The notes beneath the pieces were generated by a model that saw only the letters and a program-made list of their open reading frames with translations, had not been told where the DNA came from and did not search any database. Shown one piece after another: positions 10,825 through 22,464 of a stretch of DNA of 64,000 nt. The position numbers were made by a program, and so were the translations under genes. Every line of letters begins with the position of its first letter. Position 1 is the stretch's first letter. The stretch spans positions 620,001 through 684,000 of the forward strand of contig CM049987.1 of the NCBI GenBank assembly GCA_016630955.3. Reading direction: 5' to 3'. Source of the DNA: Didymella arachidicola (lineage: Eukaryota > Ascomycota > Dothideomycetes > Pleosporales > Didymellaceae).

Positions 10825-12057
10825 ATGACCTCCTCACATCCCACACTAACCAGCACATATGGATCGCGAGCCGGGCTCCCCACCACCGGCCCTCTTGCTT
10901 CGTACCTGTTGCGCTTGATCTCCATCAAGCAGACAAATTTGTGCCTGTCTGCCGATGTGGAAACTTCCGCCGAACTTGTCCAGCTCGCCGAAGATGTTGG
11001 TGACTCAATCTGCCTGCTCAAGACACACTGCGACATCGTCACAGACTGGACCGACCGGACAGCCACAGCTTTACGGGAGATTGCAAAGAGGAAGTCCTTC
11101 CTTATCTTCGAGGACCGCAAGTTCGCCGATATTGGTGGTATGTCTCTTTCCCTGCAGAGCGTACCGACTACTCTACCGTTAGTTGGACAAATCTGAGCAC
11201 GTCTAATATCACTGGCAGAAACCGTACAAAAGCAGTACACTTCAGGACATCACCGTATTGCACTGTGGGCCGAGATCACTAATGCACATATCATCCCTGG
11301 TCCTGCTATCGTCACCGCCCTCGAGAAAGCCGCCGAGTCGACTATTGCAAAGTACAACACCGGCGTGCACACCGAGATCTCTGCTGAAAAGCGCGATAAT
11401 GTGAATGGCACAGATGGCAGTGAGGAGGAAGACGATGAGGTCCCACCCATGGACGGTGCCCTTGAGTCGCCTATGCTCATGGACGACGGGGAGAGGCGGC
11501 TGAGCATCAAGCCCATGGACAGGAAGCAAAGTGTGGTCAGCGTCAGCACCACCATCTCTACACGCACCGAAAGCATTTCGCCGAGACCAGAAGCCCTTAA
11601 TGCGTCTGGCGAGATATTCGATCTGGACACAGTCAAGCAGCTTGTTCGTCTGGGCGAGCCTCCATTCCTGCGCTCGTTGCTGCTTCTCGCCGAGATGAGC
11701 TCAGCCGGTCACCTCATGACGCCAGAGTACCGCCAAGCTAGCGTTGACATTGCGCGATCGCACCGCGACTTTGTTATGGGCTTCATCGCTCAGCGAAGTT
11801 TGAATACCGAGCCTGACGATAACTTTATCACCATGACGCCTGGCTGCCAACTGCCGCCGCCGGGTCAAGAAGGTGCCAAGCTCGGAGATAGCCTTGGCCA
11901 ACAATACAATACACCGCGAAAGCTGATCCTCGAGTCTGGCTGCGACATCATCATTGTTGGTCGCGGTATCGTCTGTGCATCGGATCGCAAGGCCGAAGCG
12001 CAGCGTTACAGGCAAGCAGGATGGCAGGCTTACGAGGAGCGCATCAAGGGTCAGTGA
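10825..12057 (+). CDS. pyrG: Orotidine 5'-phosphate decarboxylase
   Basis: Last step of de novo UMP synthesis: OMP to UMP plus CO2, in the cytosol. Exons 10825-11137 and 11219-12057 give 1152 nt, 383 residues; the 81-nt intron begins GTATGT and ends CTGGCAG, splitting a Glu codon just after the active site. The catalytic motif FEDRKFADIG (Asp97, Lys99, Asp102) is intact, as are CLLKTHCDI, AEMSSAGHL and the phosphate-binding end IIIVGRGI. Yeast Ura3 is 267 residues; here roughly 100 extra residues (about 140-255, acidic and Ser-rich, EEEDDEVPP region) are inserted, the arrangement known in filamentous ascomycetes. The start context CACACAATGACC is good. It is often used as a genetic marker in fungi under the name pyrG/ura3. 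Confidence 0.97.
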
Positions 12058-12398
12058 ATCATGACCCCCTGCTGGTGTGGGACACGACGAAAATCTTCAA
12101 CATGTCGGCTCCTCGACTGGAGTGTCACGAAATATGATAGGGCACACATAATACACTGCATTGGGCGGCGCACTAAGGTCGGACACTTGGAGATACGAAC
12201 AATACCACTCGGCGTCACCGGCATACCATATCGAGAAGTCAGCGAATGAAGATCACAAAAAACCATATTCTCTCAGATCAGTCACGAAGTTCTACGAGAC
12301 TGAAATTCATTTTTGCGTCAAGGAGCTAAATCAGGGTATCAACACTATCCAAACGCCAGTCATCAAACCACGGACAATGTCGCAGCCTCCTCAAGAGT

Positions 12399-12933
12399 CT
12401 ACAAAGCCATTGCGGCACCACCAACCAGAGCAGCAAGTGCCCCACTGACGTACATGCCCATGCCGACAGGTCGCGCCGCATCACCGGTGGTCTCCTTCTT
12501 GATAACGCTCTCAACGAGGTCCTTCTGCTCCTTCTTGTTCTTTTCGATGTAAGTCTTGAGGCCGGTGGGCATAGCAGCGTACCTGAGCAGAGGTTAGTTG
12601 AATGGATGGGTATGGGTCATTCTGAAGTACGTACCATGTTGGCGTTGTGGCGAATGGGATAATGGTGTCGGTTGCTGTAACTCCCTTAGGAACGCCGCTG
12701 TGTGTCTCCTGGAATTCAATAAGCTCGGACCAAGCAGAGCTGTATTCGGGTTGAGCGGTCACGGAAGCCTGCCACGAGGATGCAGCTTCGGCGAGTGCCT
12801 TTGTGATCTTGCTGAGCTGCGCAGAATTGGTGGCGCTGACGGAGTAGTAGTCGGTACCAATGGCAAAGTCGGGAGCGGGAGCTGCTGCTGCTACAGAAGC
12901 GAAAGCTACAGCGAGGAGGGTTGTGAGCTGCAT
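12399..12933 (-). CDS. Small secreted protein, probable GPI anchor (family member A)
   Basis: Exons 12933-12635 and 12582-12399 (483 nt, 160 residues); the 52-nt intron begins GTACGT, ends CTCAG, and splits the Trp codon of PTWYAAMP. MQLTTLLAVAFASVAAAAPA is a signal peptide. The mature region is mainly helical and Ser/Ala-rich, followed by the motif TPTWYAAMPTGLKTYIEKNK, and the C-terminus (VSGALAALVGGAAMAL) is a short hydrophobic tail of GPI-signal type. The protein at 15430-16009 has the same plan: signal peptide, helical Ala/Ser region, a matching W-Y-x-A-x-P motif near residue 125, and a hydrophobic C-terminus. I recognise no named family. The two appear to be diverged paralogues separated by the dioxygenase gene. 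Function unknown; wall or surface protein is likely. Confidence 0.8.
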
Positions 12934-14142
12934 GTTGTAGGTATTGATCTGTTTTGGGCTGTGAAACACTGGGGAGACAGGATTGAAGGACTTGTAGAGC
13001 TCATAGGAGGAAGAAGTGTTGTAGTGATTTCCGCTGCTAGCAAGACTTCACCGTCCATAAATACAAAATACCAGTCGCTGATGTCTATACTTAGACCCGC
13101 CTTTTCTCGTATCGTGACTTTGCTCATCAAGGCCGCAGTCAGGCACCCCACGAGATGTGCAAAACGTGACCTGGCTAACACCTCTTTCAGGACCACTCTC
13201 GGGTACAGCGCGGCCCAAAGAAGCTCTTTGCGCTCACCGGTGTCTATTTCTCCACTCTCCTCTCGTGGTGACAGCCTCAATCAGCCCTGCGCCTAGGATG
13301 CGCTCCCGGGAGAAAGCACCGCCAAGAATGAGTATGACGGACGCCTAAGCTTGGAGGCCCTGCAAGCCGTCTATTGGACGCAGGTACACGTTACCCAAGG
13401 CGGCCGGCGCGCTTTGCTGTCATTGTCGCCGAAGTGCGCTGTATGAAAGGGTGTGAAAGGGTGGGTGCACGGAGCTTCGGTGAGGGCTGTGATGCATGGC
13501 ATAGCCTCAGGCTGCTAGACGCCTTTCGACGACCACGGCTGTGCGGCTTCCAGTTTATTAGTAGTTGCAAGCACATCAACTCACCTCGCACGAAGGAGCA
13601 GCTCGATACGACTGTCACGTAAGAGGGCTCCTGAGATACAGTGCAAGCCGGACAGCTGTGGTTGGTTTCCTGTGTCGTAGAGCATGGCATGTTGTAGCCA
13701 GCAGAAGAACCACTCACTGTCAAGACAATGTCGTTGATGGATTGACTGCCTGTTTTTCAGATAGCTAGGTCCTGTATCTGCAACGATCTATGCTGAGTGG
13801 TTAGTTGTCCGACTTTCTAAGCACCACAAGTTGCGGCCTCATGTGATCTCGGATGCAGCTCGATCAGACTTCCGAGGTGAAGCTTGGCGCTGCCAGAAGA
13901 GGAAGGATTGGTGAGCGTGATTTGCTGTGAAGGGAGATGTGAGAGAACCCGGAGCCAATCAGATAGCGGCAGTTTCTGGGGCGCGGCTGCGGGCCCTTTC
14001 CGTGCTGTCAAAGCATCCTGACTAAATCACGACAACGGTCTGGCAGTTTCGAGTACAGTACATAGCGATTGTCAGCAACCACGATGCACCTTCACGCAAG
14101 ACAGCGGAAAGCCTGGGCTGCTCTACAAATACGTTCCAGAAC
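12934..14142. other. Divergent intergenic region
   Basis: Lies between the secreted protein gene (minus) and the extradiol dioxygenase gene (plus), so it holds both promoters. The open frame 12598-13296 (plus) is antisense to the secreted gene and its promoter, and I do not consider it coding. I see no repeats or RNA genes. Confidence 0.4.
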
Positions 14143-15177
14143 ATGACCCTCAGCCGCAAGCTGCTCTCACTCGCAACCACCTTCGGCCTCGTTCGACCCC
14201 AAGCCGTCCCCGCAGAGAACACTTCGTTCAATCCTCTTGCCGGCATCCAGCAGTTCCCCATATCTTCGTACAGCGGCAACATGACGCGCCTCGCTCCGGT
14301 CCTCTCCATCTCGCACGGCGGCGGCCCCATGCCTGTGCTCGGCGACCCTGGGCACGCCGAAATCACAAAGTCGCTGCAGACAAAGGTGCCCAAGATCCTC
14401 AAGCTGGGCACGCCCGACGCACCGAAGGCCATTGTCTTGGTCACCGCGCACTGGTCGACGAACAAGGTCCACATCTCGAGTGGTGCGAGACATGAGCTGT
14501 TGTACGACTACTACGGCTTCCCCGACGCTGCGTACAAGATCAAGCACCCCGCACCCGGCTCGCCCGAGGTCGCAGGCGAAGTCGAGCGCGTCCTCAAAGA
14601 CGCAGGGATCGACTGCATCAAAGACTCTGAGCGCGGTACGTATTTCGCTGTCAAGACTCCCAACCTCCTCGCTAATGACTGACTAGAATGGGACCACGGC
14701 GTCTTCATCCCCATGAAGCTCATCGACCCGCAAGCCCGCGTCCCCATCGTCCAAGTCAGCGTCTTAGCCTCCGAATCCGCCTCGCAGTCCTTCGCAATCG
14801 GCCGCGCGCTCGCCTCCCTGCGTGCGCAGAACATTGCAATCATCGGCTCTGGCTTCGCTACCTTCCACAACCTGCGTGTCTTGTTCAGCGGCGGAGCCTC
14901 CACGCCGGACTTCAAGAGAACACTCATCCAGTGGAGTGACGTGGTGAGCGATGCCGCGACCACGCAGGATGTGGCAGCAAGAGAGGAGAAGTTCGAGAGC
15001 TGGAGAAAGTGGCCCGCCGCATACACGATGCATCCCATAGGCGGCGCGGAGCATTTCTTGCCGCTGATTGTGTGTGCGGGCGCGGGCGCGGAGACGAAGG
15101 GGAGGAAGTATGCGGATGCTTGGCACGGATTCGATATGTGGAGTTACTACTGGGATGAGGAGGGCGAGAAGCTGTAG
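14143..15177 (+). CDS. Class III extradiol ring-cleavage dioxygenase (LigB/DODA-like)
   Basis: Exons 14143-14635 and 14687-15177 (984 nt, 327 residues). The 51-nt intron begins GTACGT and ends GACTAG just before WDHGVFIPM. The protein is the LigB-fold dioxygenase of the DODA group, non-haem Fe(II) enzymes that open catechol rings. Seen motifs are SISHGGGPMPVLGD (metal-binding His), LVTAHWSTN (His), EWDHGVFIPMKL, VQVSVLAS, IIGSGFATFHNL and GGAEHFLPLIVCAGA (catalytic/substrate His). Residues 1-46 precede the core; they contain a moderately hydrophobic basic start (MTLSRKLLSLATTFGLVR) that could target mitochondria. An alternative in-frame ATG at 14281 (MTRLAPVLSIS) begins right at the core. The natural substrate in fungi of this group is usually unknown (DOPA-like catechols are the plant model). 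Confidence 0.9.
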
Positions 15178-15429
15178 GCGTGGATGCTACGAGAACATAA
15201 GATCCAGTTACTTGCGTGTGCACTGTCAATAAGGCGAAGTCAGACTCGAGCACCCTCGGCTGCACATACGCGGATGGGAAAGTTTTATCTCGTTTGTCCT
15301 GGACTGGCGGCAAGAGAAGTCAGAATCAATACATATCTATGGTATCTAAACAAACATGACCACCAGAGGTCTCTTTGGACATCAAATCACCCCGCCTCGA
15401 TCCGAACTTCAATACACTCAACCCCCCAT

Positions 15430-16009
15430 TTACAAGGCAACTACACCCAAGAACGCAGCTGCCATCCCCGCGCCCATGACGGCAACCTTGTTAGCAGCAC
15501 CAGTTTGGCTGGCAGTAGCCGCTGTACCGGACCTCGTCGCGCTCCCGCTCGCAGCACCCGTCTGATTGACGCCCACCGCCTGGTAGAGAATGCTCTCCAC
15601 AACCTTGTTGTTCTTGTCGTAGTAGCTCTTGACGTCGCTGGGCAGCGCGCTGTACCAGTCTGGCACTGTGGTGAAGGTCTCGAGGCCCGTCAACGCAGTC
15701 ACTCCCGACGGAATCGAGTACGACGCCGTCGCCGCAAACGACGCGAGCTCCTTCTGGATCTTGGCTTTCTCGGATACGGCGCTGGCGTCGGCTGCGGCGG
15801 TCAAAGAGGCGATCTCGGCGGTTACGTAGTTGGCGAGCGAGGAGGCGTAGGATTTGAGCTAGAGGGTATTAGAGAGGGGCTGCTGGTGTGAGTTGGGTGC
15901 GTACGTTGAGGAGCTGAGACAGGTCGGTGGGTGTAGGGATTGCTGTCACGACGACGAAGTCGGCGGCGGTGGTGGCGGCGAGAGCTGCGGCGACGAGTGT
16001 GAACTTCAT
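15430..16009 (-). CDS. Small secreted protein, probable GPI anchor (family member B)
   Basis: Exons 16009-15905 and 15858-15430 (534 nt, 177 residues); the 46-nt intron begins GTACGC, ends CCTCTAG and is phase 0. MKFTLVAAALAATTAADFVV is a signal peptide. Then come a helical Ala/Ser region, the motif TVPDWYSALPSDVKSYYDKN, a Ser/Thr/Gly/Ala linker (GAASGSATRSGTAATASQTG, likely O-glycosylated) and a hydrophobic tail AVMGAGMAAAFLGVVAL of GPI-signal type. It parallels the gene at 12399-12933 in plan and in the W-Y-S/A-A-L/M-P motif followed by K-x-Y-x-x-K-N. Convergent with the dioxygenase gene, 252 nt away. I recognise no function; a wall or surface role is inferred only from the sorting signals. 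Confidence 0.82.
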
Positions 16010-16708
16010 GGTTGCTGGTGTTTGTTGCGGTCTGGATTGAGCGTTGTAGATGGATGAGTGACTGATGTTGGAAACGAAACGGGGTGCTTGAAGTGAGGAA
16101 TAGATTTCAAACGCGGGAGGTATCGATTGCTAATAAAGGACAATAACACAAACAGCGCACCCTCGCCTTATACCTCAGCATTGCACAATTCTGCCACAGC
16201 CACACCTCATCACACGGCTTACCACTGACCGATCGTGTCGGCGAGTAGTGTCGGGTGCCTGAGCTTCGTTTACGATGTCTAGCTCGCCCATGACGTTGGA
16301 CTTTGACGTCGAGAGATGCCTGAAACTACGATGATTACCGTTGCGCGTTGACAGCGGGTAGAGTCGATCAAAAGACCTCGATTCCTCCACCTCGTGGCCG
16401 TTGCGAGCGGAGGATGTGGAGCGCTGGAGATTGTGAAGGGCATTGATAACGGCTCCCCTGATGTTGCCGTGTTTCGGCCTTCCCTGACATGGAATGCGGA
16501 CCCACTTGTAACGACGCTAGCGTCGAAGATCATTGCGGCTGAGCAAGGGCTGCGAAGGCGAGAATAGAACACCAGACTCTGTGAACGATGAGGCAGTGTG
16601 GGAGGGGCGCGTTGATAGTGTTCTGTGAGCTTCGTGAAGAGTTCCGAATGTGTCGTCGACGCCAAGCCAATCCGTCATTTCCGTCCCCTCGCAACTCCGC
16701 AGACGCTT
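16010..16708. other. Intergenic region between secreted protein B and FTR1
   Basis: Holds the promoter of the secreted protein gene (reading left) and the 3' flank of FTR1. The open frame 16279-16665 (minus) has no recognisable feature; I see nothing else. Confidence 0.4.
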
Positions 16709-18087
16709 TCATGCACGAATCTCCGTCACCTTCGACTCAACAGCGTGACCTTCCTCACTGGTCTTCTTCCCTGCGATTTCAGCGTGGCCGCTTGATGTGT
16801 CGCTCATGTCATCCGCGTCAGCGGCAACCGCAACCTGTTTACGTTCTTTCCAGCCAAGGAATACGAATCCGACGATAACAGCCACCCAGTACAGGTTGTA
16901 TGAGATGACTGAGCCGTAAGTAGCACTGTTCTGCCACCCAAACAGGGAGTTGAAGATGCCCCAACCACCAGAGCCGTTATCAAGGGGTGAGCCAAACTAG
17001 TCATCCGTTAGTATCTGTGTGCTTTGACACGGATCTGGAACAACCTACGTTGACGTGCCACACGCTCTTTCTAATATCGTAGCTGCCTGGACCAGCACCT
17101 GCTTCTGCAACGCCTTCACCCGCCAGCTTGACCCATGTATTCTGTTCGAGGTACCACACTCCTGGGTGTGTGTCAGCACTGAGCTTCTAGCTTGCTAGTC
17201 TTGGGGAGGGTTCTAACCTTTGGAGAAGAGTCCAGCAGCAACGAGATACAGGAAACATGTCGAGACAACAAGGAAGATCTGGAGAGAAGACTTGTTGCCG
17301 CCCTTGTAGATCAAGTAGCCGATCAGTGCGCCAGCGCCGAGACCAGTGATGGCTGCGAGAGGAATCGACGTCGCTGGCAGGCCAATTCCCACGCCTGCGA
17401 TGAACAGCACCGCCTCGATACCCTCCCGGAGAACGGTAATGAAAGGCAGGATGAACATGGCGTACTTCTCAGACCATCTCTTGAAGCGACCGCCGACTGA
17501 CTTGGTGTCCTTTTCGTCTAGCACTTTGCGAATTTTGTTCCTCCACTTGTCCTGGAGCTTGCTGACTCGGAGCAGTGCTGCGCCCATGAGGGTGATGATG
17601 ATACTGGCCATCAGGGCAAAGACACCTTCCCAGATGTTCTCGGCTTTGTCGAAGGCGTTCTTGCCTGCCGTGTAGACTGCAGCGATGTTAGCAAGTACTG
17701 ACCAGTAGCTGGCAGGCCTTTATCTTGCAGAGAGAACCGGATTCAAAAGCAGCATTATTGAAGCCAAAATGGCATCTCTCTGTGTGCAACATGAAAGTTA
17801 AGCACTTACAGGTTCCAATCACACCAGCACAGATGATCAAACAGATCAGGACGCCGAGTCCTACACCGGCCCAGACCTGACGGACAAGCCTCTTACGCAC
17901 TGCGGCATCGTGCTCAGGGCCAAGCGTCTGCTTGAGGAATGCGAGGAGTACAGAAACGATGATGCTGCACTCCAAGCACTCTCGAAAGCAAATGAAGAAA
18001 ACTGCATGGGTGTTAGCTCTCAGACCTGAAGGTAGCGACCAAGAGGGGCTTTTCAAACTCACCTGGGACAGCAAAGACGTTCGGCAT
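16709..18087 (-). CDS. FTR1: High-affinity iron permease
   Basis: Plasma-membrane Fe(III) permease that works in a complex with the Fet3 ferroxidase. Five exons: 18087-18063, 18001-17810, 17676-17218, 17161-17049 and 16996-16709 (1077 nt, 358 residues). Donors are GTGAGT, GTAAGT, GTTAGA and GTAGGT; all acceptors are CAG or TAG. The start [19 protein letters not shown] matches the family. The two iron-binding motifs are RECLE in the first helix and REGIE ([14 protein letters not shown]) in the middle. Seven hydrophobic helices are visible, then [12 protein letters not shown] and a cytosolic tail of about 45 charged residues. The predicted intron 2 (133 nt) is longer than the others. The gene is divergent from FET3 and shares its promoter, which holds iron-type GATA sites. 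Confidence 0.95.
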
Positions 18088-18130
18088 CTCGACGTTGCGA
18101 TGCACTTCCTTCTGCAACGCAATGAAGGGG

Positions 18131-18139
18131 ATCAGATAA
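18131..18139 (+). promoter_or_regulatory. Iron-responsive GATA site ATCAGATAA
   Basis: Perfect match to ATCWGATAA, the extended site bound by SreA/Urbs1/Sre-type iron-repressor GATA factors. It lies 44 bases upstream of the FTR1 start codon, probably inside the leader or core promoter. Confidence 0.7.
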
Positions 18140-18718
18140 GGACAAGAGGTTCTGGGAGGGGGGAAAGATATCTAATCTGATGCAGAAGCGAAGAAACGCT
18201 CTACTCAGTACTTGCACGGGCGACACAAATCGTTGCAACATCCACTCCCGGTCCTATCCAAAAGCCACCATCGCCGAACCCCGCTTCTTATCACCCAATC
18301 TGCAGCAAATTTGAGATCAAGTCGAAGCCATTGGCACCGCGGAGCGGCCAAATCCTCGCACACGAGGCACGCTCAATTCACGATCTGCGGCTTGCCAAGG
18401 GCGCCAATCCCAATCAAGCCTCCCGCTACGCCTTTTAGCGCGACATTAAGATGCATGCAAGCAGCTCGCTTAGCTAAGCCTGGGGCGATCGGGGTCCAGA
18501 TTTAATCAGATGGGCCGATAATCGTGCACTTATCCAAGCTACTGTCTACCATTCGTACCTGAGCGAATCAGATTGCAGAGGCGACACCGGAGGTACAGCG
18601 CCGGACCTAGAGAGGTGTGACAGCTACGGTGTCGATTTCGACGGTGCAAGTACGGCGTACCAATCGCGAGGGAGACCCCACTTGCTGGCAGCTGTGGAAC
18701 TGGGATTAACCACAGACG

Positions 18719-18727
18719 ATCTGATAA
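18719..18727 (+). promoter_or_regulatory. Iron-responsive GATA site ATCTGATAA
   Basis: Second perfect ATCWGATAA match in the divergent promoter, 376 bases upstream of the FET3 start and 632 upstream of the FTR1 start. Confidence 0.75.
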
Positions 18728-18806
18728 ACTTGGATGGTTTACTGATCATACCTGCGGCAGCTTGAGATTTTGTGAAGCGAGCGAATGCTTTTTGCACGGC
18801 TCGGCC

Positions 18807-18815
18807 TTATCTGAT
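18807..18815 (-). promoter_or_regulatory. Iron-responsive GATA site ATCAGATAA (minus strand)
   Basis: Third perfect ATCWGATAA match, read on the minus strand (TTATCTGAT on plus), 288 bases upstream of the FET3 start. Degenerate relatives (ATCTGATCA, ATCTCTGATC) follow at about 18850-18870. Confidence 0.75.
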
Positions 18816-19102
18816 CGCTCCTTCTACAACTGCAGGATCTCATCTCTTTCATCTGATCATCTCTGATCTTAATTGACAGATCAGTCCCTGCACGCGGTAG
18901 AGCCCTCTCGACATCGAGCTCCAGCTTCTTGTTCCCGCCTTTTTGCGATTGACGTCTCGGAGGCCAGCTCGGACTCACCGGAAAGCAGGAGGCAGTCAGC
19001 ATCCATCCACGCATTATTTGAGCACAGACAAGTCCTGTACTGGCTACAATAATCTCTCGCTGGCAAATCCGACTTTCACTGCAGCGCAAGAGACCATTCA
19101 CC

Positions 19103-20967
19103 ATGGCGATCTCCTTGTCGAACTTCCTCCTTCCACTGTCCCTTCTTCTGTCGGTAGCTCACAGTGCTACGGTCACCTACGACTTCGACGTTGGCTGGAC
19201 ATACGCCAATCCGGACGGTCAGTACAATCGCCCGGTGATTGGTATCAACGGACAATGGCCAATCCCTCCAATCGTTGCAACCAAGGGTGATCAAGTCATC
19301 GTCAACGTCAAGAACTCTTTGGGCAACGAGAGTACCAGTCTCCACTTCCATGGACTATACATGAATGGCACAACTCATATGGACGGCCCTGTTGATGTCA
19401 CTCAATGCGGAATTCTTCCCGGTTCAAGCTTCACGTACAACTTCACCGTTGATCAGCCAGGTATGGTGTCCTTACACTTAGAACGCTTATCTTTATCTAA
19501 ATTCTCCAGGCACTTACTGGTACCACAGCCACCTGCGTGGTCAGTATCCTGACGGCCTCCGTGGTCCACTCATTGTCAACGATCCGGAGAACCCCTTCAA
19601 GGATCAGTATGATGAGGAGATCGTTCTTACGTTCTCTGACTGGTACCATCAGAGCATGCCCAAGCTAATTTCAGGGTTCATCAGCGTTGCAAACCCGTCT
19701 GGAGCAGAGCCTGTTCCTCAGGCTGCCCTGGTCAACGACACCCAAAACCTGGATGTGAAGATCGAGCCGGGCAAGACATACATGTTCCGAATGATTAATA
19801 TTGGTGCCTTTGCGGCGCAGTATGTTTGGTTCGAGGGTCACACTATGCGTGTCCTCGAGGTTGATGGCATCTACACCGAACCCAGTGACGCAGAGATGTT
19901 GTACATGGCTGCTGCTCAGAGATACAGCGTTCTGATTACGGCGAAGAACGACACGAGCTCGAACTTTGCATTTGTCGGTTCTATGGATGAGGTAATTCTC
20001 ACGTCTCGAATCGCGTGTTGCCGCTAACACGAGACTTTAGGATCTATTCGACACAGTTCCTGATGGACTGAACCAAAACGTGACAGGCTGGCTGGTCTAC
20101 GATGACAGCAAACCTAAGCCCGAAGCCAAAGCGATCGACTCCTTCGACGCTCAGTTCGACGACTTTACCCTCGTCCCTTACGACAAGGAAAATATTTACA
20201 CCAACGTCTCGCGCTCCATCACTCTCGACATGAAGATGGACAATCTCAATGACGGTGCAAATTACGCTTTCTTCAACGGCATCACCTACGTTGCGCCCAA
20301 AGTACCCACTCTTTACACCACACTCTCCACCGGCGCCAACGCAACTAATCCAGTCATCTACGGCACAAACACAAACTCATTCGTGCTTGCACAAAACGAG
20401 GTCATCGAAATCATCCTCAACAACGACGACCCAGGAAAGCACCCATTCCATCTCCACGGCCACGCCTTCCAAGTCGTCGCCCGCTCCGAGGAAGAAGCAG
20501 GCTTCTTCAATGCCACCAACAGCACACAGACAGACTTCGCTCCCGTGCCAATGCGCCGTGATACCGTACTGGTGAGACCGAACGGATACATTGTATTGCG
20601 TTTCCAGTCTGACAACCCTGGTACCTGGCTATTCCACTGCCACCTGGAGTGGCACATGGCGTCTGGTCTTGCCATCACGTTGGTCGAGGCGCCGCTTGCG
20701 CTACAGCAGCAGTTGGGTGGCAAGATTCCGCAGGATCACTGGGATATTTGCTCCAAGGGCAATGTGCCGGTTGCTGGAAATGCAGCCGGTAATACGGTGA
20801 ATTTACTGGACCTGACGGGCGAGAATAAGAGCCCAGGCCAGCTGCCCGCGGGATTCACTGCCCGGGGTATCATGGCACTGGTGTTTAGCTGCATAAGTGC
20901 GTTCCTGGGCATCGCTGTCATTGGCTGGTATGGGTTGAAGCCAATCGGTGAGAAGAAAGTAAGGTGA
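19103..20967 (+). CDS. FET3: Fet3-type multicopper ferroxidase
   Basis: Oxidises Fe(II) to Fe(III) at the cell surface and passes it to Ftr1. Exons 19103-19460, 19510-19991 and 20041-20967 give 1767 nt, 588 residues; introns of 49 nt begin GTATGG and [26 protein letters not shown] is a signal peptide. The copper-binding motifs are complete: HFHG (residues 81-84), [13 protein letters not shown] and HCHLEWHM. The family segments [15 protein letters not shown] and [14 protein letters not shown] at the start are typical of fungal Fet3. A single transmembrane helix near the C-terminus ([20 protein letters not shown]) anchors it with a short cytosolic tail. Many N-glycosylation sites are present. 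Its neighbour FTR1 is divergent with 1015 nt between start codons, a layout repeatedly found in fungi. Confidence 0.96.
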
Positions 20968-22464
20968 TTTGAAAATATGGTGGTCGGAATTGGGAAGGCG
21001 GCCCTATTGTAGCTCTTTCATGGACTTGCGACATGATTCTGAAGATCGGTTTTCGTTCGCTGTAGCGTTTGTGTATACCCTAAATTCAAAATTTACGCTC
21101 TATGACATCGCCACGATCCCTTTCGTTTCTCAATTTAAGAGGAATCCATTGACGTTTGACGTCTATACTTTCACACCACATAAATCCGGTCGCCTGTTTT
21201 CGACGGGTCAGTCACACGATCTTCTTTATGCTTTCTTCAACCATTCATATCTTGCAAGCAGCGAGCTCGAAAGTCCAAAAGCTCTCTGCCGATACGCATG
21301 TTCGCTGCGCTGCGTTTCATGTGTGATGAATTTAATTTCTTGTCCTCGAGGCCACAGATCCCCGATTCCTGATGCCTCTGATCATGCGGCCGCATATAGA
21401 TCACATTGGGCTCATGTTTCTTCCTCCCTAGAACCGAAATTGAGGAAGAGATACGTTAGTATGAGCTTGGGGTCCATCTGCTGCCTTCTCTAACGTGCGA
21501 CGACTCCGACGAGACGTGGTCAATTAATCGATGTGTCTTGTTTGGAGCCATCGTCCATGTTGCAGTAGAAATAAGGATATTGTATTGCGTTGGCGGATGT
21601 TTGACTGTACACATCAGCTCCTCTCATTAGTTGTACAGCGATAGAGGACTGTGCAGGCTCGAAGACAAGTGTGCAATGCATGATGGAAAGACCGGGTCCT
21701 TGCGCCCCTCGGAACGGCAGGCGTCTTCGGCGCGCTGTTGTTGATTGGCTCGCTTGTTCAGCCCTGCAGGAGCGTTTGATTCACGCGTCCTTTGCACGTC
21801 CACCAACACACAACGCGTCCAGCCTTCAGCGTAACCGTGAAGTCAGGATTGAATTCCTGCAGAATTGCAGATTGTGCCTTGCGCCACTCGTTAGGAAAAT
21901 CACACGCAAACCGGTGAAGCTTACAGCAGCCATCTCTCCCTTTGCTGTCTCCTCTGCCATGCATTCTCCCCGAAGCTAAGTATAGCACATGCCAACATGG
22001 CAGCTTGTCGAGAAAGCGGTCATCAGCATAGAAGCTCATTTCATTATACGATGTGCGACTCTCGTCGGAACTGACACGTCGGACCTGCCCTAACATGACG
22101 GCCTATCCAGGGAAATTTCCACACGTTCCTGTACCACTGGGCCAAGAAACACCTCGATCTGTCAACCCCAGGTACTTGCGGCTGCCTATCCGAGAGACTC
22201 GTCGACTGTAACTACCCAGCTAGGTAGTTAATCGTTGCAGAATATATCGAATTCACTGTCGTGCTATCAACCTTGCTTTCAGTCTCACATTCCTTCGACG
22301 TCCCACCACTACTCGACTTGCGATCTCGAAGGAGAGGCAGACTGACAAATATCACTGCGGTTATGCGTCGAGCTTTCGTACATATAAGAGCGTGCATGTG
22401 CCCCCGATATCCATATCATAGCAGCAATCACTCAACCCCAAGTCAGGACGGACAAACCATCAAC
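20968..22464. other. 1.5-kb intergenic region
   Basis: 3' flank of FET3 and promoter of the LAEP-repeat secreted protein. I see no supported gene. A frame of 174 codons directly after FET3 (20969-21493) has no features and uses amino acids like random DNA. A TATA-like CATATAAGAG lies at about 22380-22389. Confidence 0.4.
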
